Assembly (NCBI GenBank): GCA_963765875.1
Contig: CAVXYK010000007.1
Location: 124,001-188,000 of the forward strand
Reading direction: 5' to 3'
Origin: JAWKOK01 sp963765875
GTDB taxonomy: Bacteria; Chloroflexota; Anaerolineae; Caldilineales; Caldilineaceae
Length of the DNA stretch: 64,000 nt
Numbering within the stretch: the first letter of the stretch is position 1; each line of letters starts with the position of its first letter. A model generated the notes under the pieces. The model was given only the letters and a program-made list of their open reading frames with translations. It had not been told where the DNA came from and ran no database searches. Position numbers and translations under genes: made by a program. Of the stretch, positions 51,825 through 60,734 are shown in pieces.

Positions 51825-52577
51825 TTAGTTCAATCGGCCCTGGCGTCCCAGCCGATGGGCATACAACTCATCGTAGAGCCCCTGGCATTGTTCCAGAAGC
51901 GGGCGCAGGTGGTCGGGCAGCGGATCATTCTTGGCGACGTACGGTTGGAATCCTGTCGAGCGTTCGACTGCTGCGTACCAGTAGGGGGCCCAGACGCCGT
52001 CAGTATTTCGGGGGCCTGCAGGCCAGCGCAGCATCTTCTCGTTGAAGGGAATGCTGATGGATTCGCATAGCAACGTCAGCAGCTTACGCGGATTGTCCAG
52101 AACGTCGCGCGAGTCGAGGACGGGCGGGATCGTGCCGGTACGCCTGCGAACCTGTTCGAAGATGTCGAGCTGTTGCACGAAGCCCAGATCAGCCTGCGTC
52201 GGGTCGGCGCGCACTTTGATGTAAGACGTGATGACCTCGCGCGGCGAGCGGATCAGAAAACAGTTGTTCAGGCCGTCAACCCAGTCGATGCCCATTTCGG
52301 GAAGTAGATGGTGAGCCATCTGCTTTTGATACCAGATCTGCATGCCGTCGGGCACTGGCCCGAGCAGCGTATCGGCCACGGATCGCCAATTTGTGTCGTT
52401 CGCGTCGATGATCCTGGCTCGGCCGGGATGGTCAAGTCCGGTTCGCTCAAGATAGGCGGCATAGAGTGGCTCGTCGATGACGGCGGTGTCAGGTCGATTC
52501 GACCACGCACGCATCATGGCGGTCGAGATGTTGCGGGGTCCGGACCACATGGCGATCCGGATCGGCGCTTGGGGCAT
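51825..52577 (-). CDS. Sulfotransferase-like P-loop protein
   Basis: A 250-residue protein of the sulfotransferase fold: 5'-phosphosulfate-loop-like start RIAMWSGPRNISTAMMRAWS, acidic DEPLYAAYL, and the 3'-phosphate-binding-like region NCFLIRSPREVITSYIKVR. The ATG at 52577 is preceded by AAAGGA at a suitable distance. It is followed by the lysine-less aminotransferase-like gene. Whether it uses PAPS is unknown; the small size and partner suggest a special subfamily. Confidence 0.78.
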   Translation of the reverse strand: MPQAPIRIAMWSGPRNISTAMMRAWSNRPDTAVIDEPLYAAYLERTGLDHPGRARIIDANDTNWRSVADTLLGPVPDGMQIWYQKQMAHHLLPEMGIDWVDGLNNCFLIRSPREVITSYIKVRADPTQADLGFVQQLDIFEQVRRRTGTIPPVLDSRDVLDNPRKLLTLLCESISIPFNEKMLRWPAGPRNTDGVWAPYWYAAVERSTGFQPYVAKNDPLPDHLRPLLEQCQGLYDELYAHRLGRQGRLN

Positions 52578-52634
52578 GGAGGTAGATCCTTTCATTGCAT
52601 TTGGCGGCGTTCTGTTTCGGGATTGACCCGCAGT

Positions 52635-52656
52635 GGGCGACCACAAGGGTCGCCCC
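52635..52656. repeat. Hairpin copy of the GGGCGACC repeat
   Basis: GGGCGACC and GGTCGCCC pair around ACAAG. The sequence repeats the arm of the inverted repeat at 47139-47196. Confidence 0.55.
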
Positions 52657-52692
52657 TATGTCGTGTTCAACGGATTAGGGGGGCACGCTGAT

Positions 52693-53229
52693 TTACTCCT
52701 TGACGATGGCGTAGCATAGAACATCGCGTGGGATGGGGCTGATATTAGGGTGCACACAGAACTTTTTCAGTACCCCTTCGTACTCCATGCCTGCCTTGGC
52801 CATCACGCGGGCGGATGCCGGGTTGTCTACGTCACAGATGGCCCAGACGCGATAGATCGGCGGCTGGGACAGGCACCAGTCGATCACGGCACGAGCCGCC
52901 TCTGTTGTATATCCGTGGCCCCAGTGGGGGCGGGCGATGCCGTAGCCCATCGCCGCGCTCTGGCCATTGATGCCGACCTCGATCATGCCGATTAGATCCC
53001 CGCTGGACTTCAGGCAAATTGCCCAGGGGAATGTCATGCCTGACGCCCATACCTGCTCACAGCGGCGCAGAAACTCGCGCGTATCCTCGACCGAGTCATG
53101 GGGCTTCCAGGTCATGTATCGTGCTACTTCGATATCTTGAGCATAGGACTCGAAAATCGTCTCAGCGTCAGCCTGGACGGCTTGTCGTAGCGAGAGGCGT
53201 CCGGTTTCGATGAACTCTGGTGGTTGCAT
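52693..53229 (-). CDS. GNAT family N-acetyltransferase (RimJ/RimL type)
   Basis: A 178-residue acetyltransferase: RLSLRQAVQADAETIFESYA at the start, the acetyl-CoA site GYGIARPHWGHGYTTEAARA, and SARVMAKAGMEYEG with the usual late loop. It resembles ribosomal-protein acetyltransferases RimJ/RimL and related resistance enzymes; the acceptor is unknown. Start 53229 (MQPPEF) was chosen over 53244 for the GGAG-like site upstream. It ends VLCYAIVKE. Confidence 0.83.
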   Translation of the reverse strand: MQPPEFIETGRLSLRQAVQADAETIFESYAQDIEVARYMTWKPHDSVEDTREFLRRCEQVWASGMTFPWAICLKSSGDLIGMIEVGINGQSAAMGYGIARPHWGHGYTTEAARAVIDWCLSQPPIYRVWAICDVDNPASARVMAKAGMEYEGVLKKFCVHPNISPIPRDVLCYAIVKE

Positions 53230-53261
53230 GGTTCTACTCCGCAAGCATGCGTGTTGCGACG

Positions 53262-54434
53262 TTATCGGCGGCGCGCTCGGGCCTGGGCTTGCGCGCGTGG
53301 GGAGATGGCCGGGGCTGCCGCAGGGCGAACGTCAAAATAGATGCGTGTGGATTCACGGCCCGCCTCGATGAGGGCGTTGCGCCGTTCATCGCTCATGTCA
53401 AACTCAACGGTGCCGTAGCCTTTGGCGGGTAGGCGAATGACGAGATTCTCGAAGGACTCCAGAACCATTTTGTCGTGGGCGGTCATGATGGTATTGAGTA
53501 GCCCATTGAAGCGATCCAGTGTACGCGTGCTGCCGATATCGGTGAGTCCTTTCTCTTGCCCTGCCACCGGCGGCGGCGCATTTTTGACTTCACGCGCTTC
53601 GTCTATCATCAGGCCGATGATGTTTTCACTCCGTTTGGGTCCCATGACATCCGTGACATGGGCCAGATCGGAGATGAAGAGTTCGATGGGGAAGTTGGAG
53701 ATCACGCCGCCATCGACAATCTTGCTGCCGGCAATCGGCTGACCCCGATAGGCCCCCCATTCCTCCTGCCAGGTCACCTCTTCCCAGAGCAACGGAATGC
53801 TCATGGACATGCGCGTTCCCCAGAGCACTGGACAGTCGGGTGCAGTCATGTGATTGAGAACGAGCACCCGTTGACCGGTGGTGTCGGCGGCGATCAGCGT
53901 TAGCTCGGTTCCTGTGGCAGCAAAGAACTGGGAGAAGCTCATGTCGCCGAAGTTGCGTTGCTGCCCCTTGAATTCTCCACTGTTCAATTTCTCGCGCATC
54001 CATGCTAGATACTTGTCTGCTGAATACCAACCGCCGCGTTCGACGAACGAGAAAATGTGTCGGAAGTTCTCCATGTTCAGCATCTTGTCGACAAGCCATC
54101 TGTCGAACCGATCCTCCCATTCATCGCGCATGAATGGTATATCGACTTGGCGAAGATAGTCGGCCGCAGCGCTTTCTTCCTTTTCTTCGTCGCTGAAATC
54201 GCCAGGCGTGCCCATGAAGGTGCGAAAGACCGGTTGCCCGTCGACTTCTTCCTTCAACGCCTCAACCATTTCACTCGACGAATAGCCGGCGGCCAACAGT
54301 GTGGCTGAAATCGCGCCGGCTGACGTGCCAAGCATCCGATCAAAGGTATGGCCACGCTTTTCAAACTCTTGCAGCGCGCCAACGAAGACGATCCCTTTGG
54401 CGCCGCCTCCCTCCATGACGATATCGTATTGCAT
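53262..54434 (-). CDS. Patatin-like phospholipase
   Basis: A 390-residue lipid acyl hydrolase of the patatin family. The Ser/Asp dyad elements are visible: oxyanion loop MEGGGAKGIVFVGAL, nucleophile elbow GTSAGAISATLL, and the Asp motif KIVDGGVISNFPIEL. No signal peptide is present, so it acts in the cytoplasm or at the inner membrane. AAGGAG stands 9 bases before the ATG at 54434; the upstream extension runs into a repeat island. The C-terminal part is normal, and it has a low-complexity Ala/Arg tail. Confidence 0.86.
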   Translation of the reverse strand: MQYDIVMEGGGAKGIVFVGALQEFEKRGHTFDRMLGTSAGAISATLLAAGYSSSEMVEALKEEVDGQPVFRTFMGTPGDFSDEEKEESAAADYLRQVDIPFMRDEWEDRFDRWLVDKMLNMENFRHIFSFVERGGWYSADKYLAWMREKLNSGEFKGQQRNFGDMSFSQFFAATGTELTLIAADTTGQRVLVLNHMTAPDCPVLWGTRMSMSIPLLWEEVTWQEEWGAYRGQPIAGSKIVDGGVISNFPIELFISDLAHVTDVMGPKRSENIIGLMIDEAREVKNAPPPVAGQEKGLTDIGSTRTLDRFNGLLNTIMTAHDKMVLESFENLVIRLPAKGYGTVEFDMSDERRNALIEAGRESTRIYFDVRPAAAPAISPRAQAQARARRR

Positions 54435-54461
54435 TTTCTTGAGCTCCTTTTTGAACGGAAA

Positions 54462-54495
54462 AACCCACCACGGAGGCACGAAGACGGCACGGAGT
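54462..54495. repeat. CACGGAGG-type repeat
   Basis: CACCACGGAGGCACGAAGAC, followed by GGCACGGAG and TTCACAGAGA words, is a one-armed copy of the vocabulary seen at 1-98 and inside dnaE2. It abuts the end of the methyltransferase gene. Confidence 0.55.
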
Positions 54496-55210
54496 TCACA
54501 GAGAAGAAGTGATATTTCCCGGTTTTCGCTCGCCCCATCCAACTAGGAAAAACTGATCGGTCCACTGCACTTGCGCGGTCCACCCTCGACGCTCAAGGCG
54601 TTGAGCCAGATCGTTCGGCTCGTAGAAGATCTTGACGATCTCGAAGGATCGTCCATCGTTGAGGCGTCGCGTGACTGACGTATCCTGAGGCGTGCCCAGC
54701 CTGTTGTCGATGGCCGTCGCGCCCGGGTTGTAGCGAGAGTCGACGAAGAAGACGCGCCCATGCGGATCGACGGCCTGCTCAACCAGAGCCCAGAAGTCAT
54801 CGAATCGCTCCGGCGGCACATGCGAGAGCCAGAAACTGAAGAAGGCGACATCGTACATCTGCGTCGGTTTCCAGGTGAAGATGTCATCTTGTACGTAGGT
54901 GACCTTGTCTGAATCGACGCGCGCTCGATTGAGCGCAATGGTCTTCGCCGCTGCATCGACGGCTGTAATTTGATCGGCGTGCCTGACCAGTTGTTCCGTC
55001 CACCAGCCCGTGCCCGACGCCAACTCCAGCACTTTTCCGTGTGGGGCGAACGCGTCTGAATTCTGCCTGGACCTGAGCCACTTCGTTCCACCATTGGCGG
55101 CGATGCTCCTCGCCATGGTCGTATCGGCCCTGACGCAGAAACCACTCATCGTATTCTGAGGCCCGTGCCTGGTAGTAGGCGATCTGTTCTTGGAGAAGGC
55201 TTTCGTGCAT
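54496..55210 (-). pseudogene. Class I SAM-dependent methyltransferase, one frameshift
   Basis: The start MHESLLQEQIAYYQARASEY, with GRYDHGEEHRRQWWNEVAQV, is in one frame. The SAM-binding core (HGKVLELASGTGWWTEQLV, VDAAAKTIALNRARV, FFSFWLSHVPPERF) is in another. Removing one base at about 55051-55056 joins them into a 237-residue protein of the common methyltransferase type. Substrate unknown. The conserved SAM site is intact, and the break resembles the single-base frameshifts elsewhere in the window. Confidence 0.75.
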
Positions 55211-55234
55211 GTGGATTGGCTCTCCAGCGTAATG

Positions 55235-55371
55235 TGTACTGCGTAATGCGTAAGGTCGATGACCAGAATGGATCTTGTTCACTGGGAATTCAGTATCGTC
55301 AAGCACAGCGGTCTACTGCAAATCACTGCAGATCGTCGAACACAGTTACGTGGTACGAATTACGCAGTACA
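55235..55371. repeat. Inverted repeat island, TACGCATTACGCAGTAC words
   Basis: TGTACTGCGTAAT (55235-55247), followed by GCGTAAGG, is answered by ACGAATTACGCAGTACA (13 perfect bases, 55359-55371). It is an additional vocabulary in the same kind of layout, between the methyltransferase gene and the following membrane gene. Confidence 0.6.
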
Positions 55372-55372
55372 T

Positions 55373-55864
55373 CTACTCCGTTCGCCTGGCCATCCTAACA
55401 ATCTGCCCTAAGCTTAGTACCAAGAACGTGATGATGGCAAGCGCCCATAAAAAGGTCAACTGGATCTGGATCTGGGTGGCGATCATGGCCAACAACCATG
55501 ATGCCGCCAAGGTTAGCCCGAGGGTCCAGAAATGAGCCCGCAGAAACTGGGAGCGGCTCCGTACTTTGCCGTCAAAGGTAAGTTTCTGATTCAGATGACT
55601 TAGATCCCAGGCTGCGAGCACTGCAATGATGCCGGGCAACATCCAGAGGATTGCAGCGTAGCGTACCGTCGCCACCGCGGCCAGCAGCGTGAACCCGATC
55701 AGCCCAACGGGTGCCGTCCAGTCATAGCCGTGGGGCGGGACGCCAATCCACAATGCCGCCAGTCCTATGGCGACGGCTATCGACAGCCAATCGGAATTTT
55801 GTGCATAGGGCGGCGCGATGCAAAGTGTCGCCAATAGAACGGCAGTCGTTACCAGCCAACGCAT
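55373..55864 (-). CDS. Small membrane protein downstream of DUF58 gene
   Basis: A 163-residue protein with about five helices (start MRWLVTTAVLLATLCIAPPY). It overlaps the end of the DUF58 gene by one base, so it belongs to the MoxR-DUF58 operon. No family recognised; it may be a reduced version of the membrane proteins that accompany DUF58. Confidence 0.6.
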   Translation of the reverse strand: MRWLVTTAVLLATLCIAPPYAQNSDWLSIAVAIGLAALWIGVPPHGYDWTAPVGLIGFTLLAAVATVRYAAILWMLPGIIAVLAAWDLSHLNQKLTFDGKVRSRSQFLRAHFWTLGLTLAASWLLAMIATQIQIQLTFLWALAIITFLVLSLGQIVRMARRTE

Positions 55865-57156
55865 TAGATGCCTCCTACCCCTCGGCTCCAGCGGGGCGCC
55901 CGATCAAGTCGCCCCAGAGCGGCGCCGGCAAAAGGCGTCTCAACCTTCCACTCGAAGGTCTGAATGCCGGCTTGGTGAAGCCGCTGAAGCAATTGGTTGC
56001 GCTGTAGCTGGACAACGCGCACGGCAAGGTCTGCCTGCAGGCTCGCCCCAAGCCCCAACCGTTCGAAGTCGACCGGATCGGGAATGACTGTTAGCAGTTG
56101 GTAGCCGCGCGCACGCAGGGCAACGAGATCGTCGCCGTCTTCGGTTCGGAGCGGGCTGACAAGCACCAATTGGGATCGGATTGGAAAGAGCCGGGTGGGG
56201 AGGTGGCCTATGTCTTTGAAGACCTGGTGCTCTTCGAGTCGCACACGTGCCAGCGCGTGCAGGATGCGCTCTCGCTGGCGCTTTCCATAGCCGGGCAGCG
56301 TCCAGTCGACACCGCCGCCGTAGGCGAAAAGGCCGACCCGGTTGCCCGAGTCCAGGAAGGCGTCAGCCAGTGTGGCCGCGGCCATGACGCTATGCTCCAG
56401 CAGTGAGCGGTTTCCGGGGAAGAGATTGGTCTCGCGCCGAACGTCTAGGATCAGGCCAATATCGACTGCACGCTCCTGCTCGAATTCGTTGACGAAGAAC
56501 TCATCGTCGAAGCGGGCGCTGGCCCGATGGTTGATCCAGTGCAACGAGTCGCCCGGCTGGTAAGGACGCACGCCAAAGAACTCGGTGCCGGGACCTCCCT
56601 TGCGTGCTGGAACCGTGCCGGCGAAGACGCGTGTTCGTGGCGGCCGGATTCCGATTCGCGGCAACTTCTGCACGTCCGGCAATACAAAGAGCCGACTCGT
56701 CTCCTCGTCGCTCTTCAAGAAGACCGAACGCTTGGCCAGACCAAAGCGGTCGGTGGCCGTAGCCTGCACGCCGGGCAGCAGATAGACGCCGCGCCTGCCC
56801 GCAATCTGAAAGGAGAGATGGATGGTCTGGCCGGGCGCCATGGCTGTCAGGGTGGTCGCGGACTCGTCAACGATCTCAAGTCCATCCGGTATCTGATCCT
56901 GCAAATGCAAGGAGTCGATGGCTTCGCCATGGTTGGTGATCGTAAGGTCGACGGTCACCGGTTCACCCTGGTTGGTGCGGACGGCGCTCAGTTTGCGCAC
57001 AATCGCCAGGTCTGGCTTATCGGGCCGTGTGACCAGACTGACGCCCAGGTAGAGCATGAGCGGAAGCGCCAACAGCAGCAAATCACCCTGCAGCATCACG
57101 ATCGCTGGAAAGACGAGCACATAGATCAACACGCCCAGCAGAACGGTCCGGTTCAC
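55864..57156 (-). CDS. DUF58 domain protein
   Basis: A 430-residue protein: two N-terminal helices (LGVLIYVLVFPAIVMLQGDL and the next), a beta-rich domain resembling DUF11 or an immunoglobulin fold (PVTVDLTITNHGEAIDSLHL), and the DUF58 domain with a vWA-like segment (GDSLHWINHRASARFDDEFF, then VDIGLILDVRRE). DUF58 proteins are partners of MoxR ATPases in poorly understood envelope or complex-assembly systems. MoxR lies 170 bases upstream on the same strand. Confidence 0.83.
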   Translation of the reverse strand: MNRTVLLGVLIYVLVFPAIVMLQGDLLLLALPLMLYLGVSLVTRPDKPDLAIVRKLSAVRTNQGEPVTVDLTITNHGEAIDSLHLQDQIPDGLEIVDESATTLTAMAPGQTIHLSFQIAGRRGVYLLPGVQATATDRFGLAKRSVFLKSDEETSRLFVLPDVQKLPRIGIRPPRTRVFAGTVPARKGGPGTEFFGVRPYQPGDSLHWINHRASARFDDEFFVNEFEQERAVDIGLILDVRRETNLFPGNRSLLEHSVMAAATLADAFLDSGNRVGLFAYGGGVDWTLPGYGKRQRERILHALARVRLEEHQVFKDIGHLPTRLFPIRSQLVLVSPLRTEDGDDLVALRARGYQLLTVIPDPVDFERLGLGASLQADLAVRVVQLQRNQLLQRLHQAGIQTFEWKVETPFAGAALGRLDRAPRWSRGVGGI

Positions 57157-57255
57157 AGGCCGTACCCTTCAGAGGCCCAATGGCCCGAGGTCAAGTTCTT
57201 ACCATGCACCTTCATCGAAGAGAACGGCGTAGAGACCTCAAAGATCCTAAGCTTA

Positions 57256-57304
57256 GTTCTTTCTCCGTAAACTCCGTGCCTACTCTGTGCCACCGTGGTG
57301 AATC
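57256..57304. repeat. CACGGAGG-type repeat (reverse arm)
   Basis: Words CTCCGTAAACTCCGTGCC, TACTCTGTGCC and ACCGTGGTGAA lie between the MoxR and DUF58 genes. It is of the same vocabulary as 54462. Confidence 0.5.
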
Positions 57305-57325
57305 CTGCACCTCCCCAACCGTTCA

Positions 57326-58288
57326 TCACACGCCCTCGATCATCGGCACGGGCACATTGTTGATGATGCCGCTGAGAACCTGGTCAGGCGCGTTGCGGCG
57401 TAACCATAGCTCAGGATTCAGGATCAGACGATGGAGCAGGGCGGGCTTGGCAAAATGTTTGACATCATCGGGCAGCACATAGTCGCGGCCATCAATCGCC
57501 GCGTAGGCACGCGACAGCTTGAGCAGCGCCAGGGAGCCACGAGGGCTGGCGCCGACAGCCACACGGCTGTCAACGCGCGTCTGGTGGACCAGCTCAACGA
57601 TATAGCGTTCCAGATCTGGATCGATATGGACGTCTTCAATTGATTCTCGCATCCCCAGCAGTTTTTCGGCGCTGATCATGGGCCGTACAGACATTTCATC
57701 GCTGCGTCGTTGTTGTCTGCGTTTCAGTATCTCTTGCTCCTCATCCACACTGGGGTAGCCGACGGCCAGCTTGACCAGAAAACGGTCGAGCTGCGCTTCG
57801 GGCAAGGGGAAGGTGCCTTCATACTCGATGGGGTTCTGGGTGGCAATGACGATGAACGGCGATGGCAGGGGCATCGTCTCGCCTTCCAGGGTCACCTGCC
57901 CTTGTGACATTGCCTCCAGCAACGCCGACTGAGTCTTGGGTGACGCACGATTGATCTCGTCGGCCAAAACGATGTTGGCAAAGATGGGCCCGCGACGCAG
58001 TTCGAAGCTGCCGCTGTTACGGTCATACACGTAGCTGCCGGTAATATCGCCGGGCAGTAGATCGGGCGTGAACTGGATGCGCTTGAAATCCAACCCCAAT
58101 GCAACCGCGAAGCTCTGGGCGATCAAGGTCTTTGCCAGGCCGGGAAAATCTTCAAGCAGAATATGGCCGTCGGCAAGGATGGTTGTCATGATCTCGCGTA
58201 ACAGCGCCTGCTTGCCGACAATAACCTGTTCGACTTCGGTGACCACCTCACCGGTTAGTTCGGATACATCTCTGACTGATTCAGACAT
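57326..58288 (-). CDS. MoxR family AAA+ ATPase
   Basis: A 320-residue AAA+ protein. Walker A region LLEDFPGLAKTLIAQSFA, Walker B with sensor IVLADEINRASPKTQSALLE, MxEGQVTLEGET-like MSQGQVTLEGETMPLPSPF, TQNPIEYEGTFPLPEAQLDR, and the lid GASPRGSLALLKLSRA are as in MoxR. It acts as a chaperone-like ATPase for DUF58/vWA partners, here encoded next. Upstream lies a short tandem array at 58297-58345. Confidence 0.9.
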   Translation of the reverse strand: MSESVRDVSELTGEVVTEVEQVIVGKQALLREIMTTILADGHILLEDFPGLAKTLIAQSFAVALGLDFKRIQFTPDLLPGDITGSYVYDRNSGSFELRRGPIFANIVLADEINRASPKTQSALLEAMSQGQVTLEGETMPLPSPFIVIATQNPIEYEGTFPLPEAQLDRFLVKLAVGYPSVDEEQEILKRRQQRRSDEMSVRPMISAEKLLGMRESIEDVHIDPDLERYIVELVHQTRVDSRVAVGASPRGSLALLKLSRAYAAIDGRDYVLPDDVKHFAKPALLHRLILNPELWLRRNAPDQVLSGIINNVPVPMIEGV

Positions 58289-58296
58289 TCCAGGTC

Positions 58297-58345
58297 TCTC
58301 TCAATTTGGTCGTTCTCAATTTGGTCTCGCCCAATTCGGTTTGGT
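58297..58345. repeat. Short tandem repeat before moxR
   Basis: Three imperfect units of the form CTCAATTTGGTCGTT follow each other. They form part of the leader of the MoxR gene. Confidence 0.5.
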
Positions 58346-58516
58346 CGGTGGGCCGTCGGAAACACTGTTCGGGACAGTTCGACGCAGCAAATAGAACAGA
58401 GCCAATTATACCTGTCATTTGGTGAATACAGAAGCTGCCCGTCCTTTGGGACTAGGGCAATCGCGTCTAATCCCTGCAGGGCGATCTTGTTTCGGCAGAG
58501 CAGATATCCGCCTCTT

Positions 58517-58657
58517 TCAACGATAAATCGCCTCAAGCAATGCGGTCCACCTCAAGTTGTTCACGTGGTCGATTTCCGCATCGGTGCGCGTCAGCAGTTC
58601 GTTCACGATCTCGACGTGGCCCCGTTTCGCGGCCGGAATCAGCGCCGTCCCGCCGAA
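58517..58657 (-). pseudogene. Ankyrin-repeat remnant
   Basis: Directly after the amidase stop and in the same frame comes GGTALIPAAKRGHVEIVNEL, then NNLRWTALLEAIYR and a stop. This is a clear ankyrin repeat (TALxxAAxxGHxEIVxxLL) plus the start of the next. The 47-residue piece has no start codon of its own in a sensible place. It is a remnant of an ankyrin-repeat gene or of an amidase extension. Another 228 bases to moxR show nothing else. Confidence 0.65.
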
Positions 58658-60076
58658 TCACAGAGGCCGCCGTCGATGCCAATCGGTGGCGGCCTCGTAG
58701 GCGTGGCCGGCCCGGCAGAGCAGTGATTCATCGAGGGGCCGGCCCACGAACTGAATCGAGAGGGGTAGGTTTTCATCGGTGAATCCGCACGGGAGCGAGA
58801 GTGTGGGCGCACCGTTGAAGTCGAAGGGTACGGTGAAACGCTGCGGACTCGGATCAAACGTCGGCCTGGGACCGTAAAGAATCTCCGGGTTCACCGGTCC
58901 CGGCGCTTCGATGGTGGAGGGGCAGACCAGGAGATCGATATCCTCCATCACCCCACGTAGAAGTCCATTGCAGGCTGCCCGCCGATTGTTGGCCCGGGCG
59001 TAGTCAGCGCCGGTGACCGTCGCGCCTTTGTCGAGCCAATCTCTGAAGCCGGGGCCGTAGTCGTCACGTCGAGATGGGTAGGTCGCTTCATGGGCGAGGA
59101 TAGCCTCTGCCGAGCAGAGCGTGATCCAGGCCGGCGTGAACTCGTCAAAATCGGGAAGTCGCACCTCAACGATCTCTGCGCCCAGGCTTTCCAGTACCCG
59201 GACACCGTCCGTCACAGCGGCTACAAGGGCCGGCTCTGCGTTGCGCTCGACGTAAGTCTGGTCGTATCCGAAACGAATGCCTTTCACGCCGCCATCGATT
59301 TCGCCTAGCATATCCGGCACGGCTGCGCGCAATGATGTGGGATCGCGGGGATCGTGGCCGGCAATTGCCTGTAACATCACAGCCGCATCGGCTGAGCAAC
59401 GTGTCATCGGCCCGACATGATCCAGCGATTCGGCCAGCGGCAGCACGCCGTAGCGGCTCACCCGCCCCCACGTCGGCTTGAGCCCAACGACGCCGCAGGC
59501 CGCGGCCGGAAAACGAATCGAGCCGCCGGTGTCGCTGCCCAGTGTCGCATAAGCCAGTCCAGCCGCCGTCGCCACGCCCGATCCGCTGGACGACGATCCT
59601 GCGGAGACACTGCTGTTCCATGGGTTCAACGGGATGTCGAGATCCGGGTGATAGCGACCCATCGCGCCTTCCGTCAAATTGAGCTTGCCCAGAAGCACGG
59701 CACCCGCCGCCGTCAGCCGCGTGACGACGGTGGCGTCGAAATCAGGGATGTGTTCGGCCAGGACGGCGGTACCGCCCATGGTGCGCACGTCGCGTGTGAA
59801 GCAGAGATCCTTGACTGCGATCGGGACGCCATGCAATGGGCCGCGATAGCGCCCTGCCCCGATCTCGGTATCGGCCAAAGCAGCTGCAGCCAGTGCCTGC
59901 TCTGCCATCACGGTGGCATAGCTCTTGAACCTGCCATCCAGCGCGTCGATTCGATCCAGGATCGTCTGGGTCAGCTCGACGGATGAGATCTGCCGCCTGC
60001 GTAGAAGCTCTGCGACTTCCGTCACCGTGCGATAGTGTAGGTCGGTGGAATCGTTCAAGTTACCTTGACGGCTCAT
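58658..60076 (-). CDS. Amidase (amidase signature family)
   Basis: A 472-residue serine amidase of the GatA/AS family. The Ser-cisSer-Lys triad regions are present: GVPIAVKDLCFTRDVRTMGG (Lys), SAGSSSSGSGVATAAGLAYA (cis-Ser), and LGSDTGGSIRFPAAACGVVG (nucleophile). It lacks GatB/GatC neighbours, so it is probably a catabolic or detoxifying amidase. The start at 60076 (MSRQGNLNDS) avoids the palindrome at 60146. An ankyrin remnant follows its stop in frame. Confidence 0.87.
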   Translation of the reverse strand: MSRQGNLNDSTDLHYRTVTEVAELLRRRQISSVELTQTILDRIDALDGRFKSYATVMAEQALAAAALADTEIGAGRYRGPLHGVPIAVKDLCFTRDVRTMGGTAVLAEHIPDFDATVVTRLTAAGAVLLGKLNLTEGAMGRYHPDLDIPLNPWNSSVSAGSSSSGSGVATAAGLAYATLGSDTGGSIRFPAAACGVVGLKPTWGRVSRYGVLPLAESLDHVGPMTRCSADAAVMLQAIAGHDPRDPTSLRAAVPDMLGEIDGGVKGIRFGYDQTYVERNAEPALVAAVTDGVRVLESLGAEIVEVRLPDFDEFTPAWITLCSAEAILAHEATYPSRRDDYGPGFRDWLDKGATVTGADYARANNRRAACNGLLRGVMEDIDLLVCPSTIEAPGPVNPEILYGPRPTFDPSPQRFTVPFDFNGAPTLSLPCGFTDENLPLSIQFVGRPLDESLLCRAGHAYEAATDWHRRRPL

Positions 60077-60145
60077 GGTGTGACATTTCCTGATCGTATA
60101 GTTGTATCGTTGGGCGCAAGATAGGCAGATCGGGCATGGGCTGAA

Positions 60146-60201
60146 ATCAACGAAGAGAGGTTGGGGCGGCATCAATGCCGCCCCAACCTCTCTTCGTTGA
60201 T
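60146..60201. repeat. Perfect 27-bp inverted repeat
   Basis: The arms 60146-60172 and 60175-60201 pair perfectly around a CA dinucleotide; the core is GGTTGGGGCGGCAT / ATGCCGCCCCAACC. It lies between the DinB gene and the amidase gene, both on the minus strand, and could terminate the first. Confidence 0.75.
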
Positions 60202-60221
60202 CACGGGACAGATCATGAAGT

Positions 60222-60734
60222 CTACATCGGGTAGCCCTTGAGCCCTTGCAGACCCTTGATGCAGGAGATTTCGCCGGTGTGGCTGTAGGTGTTGAGGATC
60301 ATGATGTTGAAGATCCATTCGAGCGTCTGAGTACCGAACGGCCCCATATCGACTTCTTTGCTGAGATCGTCGTCACTCAATGTCGACAGGTATTCATCAA
60401 CGGCCGCGAAGACGGCTTTGGCGTACTCATGGAAAACTGGCAGGTCGACCTGAACGCGGTTCCCCCATTCTTCCCAGGCGCCCTGCGGCGGTGGTTCGCT
60501 AACGCCTGAGCTGTCGGCGTGGCTGCTGAGCAGCAGCGGTGCTTCGCCCCTGGCAAAGTGCAGAACAAAGAAATCGACGCCGGTAACGATGTGGGCAACT
60601 AGGCCTGCAATCGGCATAGGTGCGCCGGGCGGGTTGAATTTTGCGACTTCGTCTGTAACACCATCCATGGTGCCTTCAAGCCAGCCGAAGCTTTGGCCGT
60701 ATTGCGCGCGCAGTAGAGAAATGGCATTCGTCAT
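60222..60734 (-). CDS. DinB family protein
   Basis: A 170-residue four-helix-bundle protein of the DinB/YfiT-like superfamily, which contains thiol-dependent S-transferases. Metal-binding His candidates are in LVAHIVTGVDFFVLHFARGE and NTYSHTGEISCIKG. No signal peptide or membrane segment is visible. It is a single gene; substrate unknown. The 264-base gap upstream (60735-60998) shows no gene. Confidence 0.83.
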   Translation of the reverse strand: MTNAISLLRAQYGQSFGWLEGTMDGVTDEVAKFNPPGAPMPIAGLVAHIVTGVDFFVLHFARGEAPLLLSSHADSSGVSEPPPQGAWEEWGNRVQVDLPVFHEYAKAVFAAVDEYLSTLSDDDLSKEVDMGPFGTQTLEWIFNIMILNTYSHTGEISCIKGLQGLKGYPM

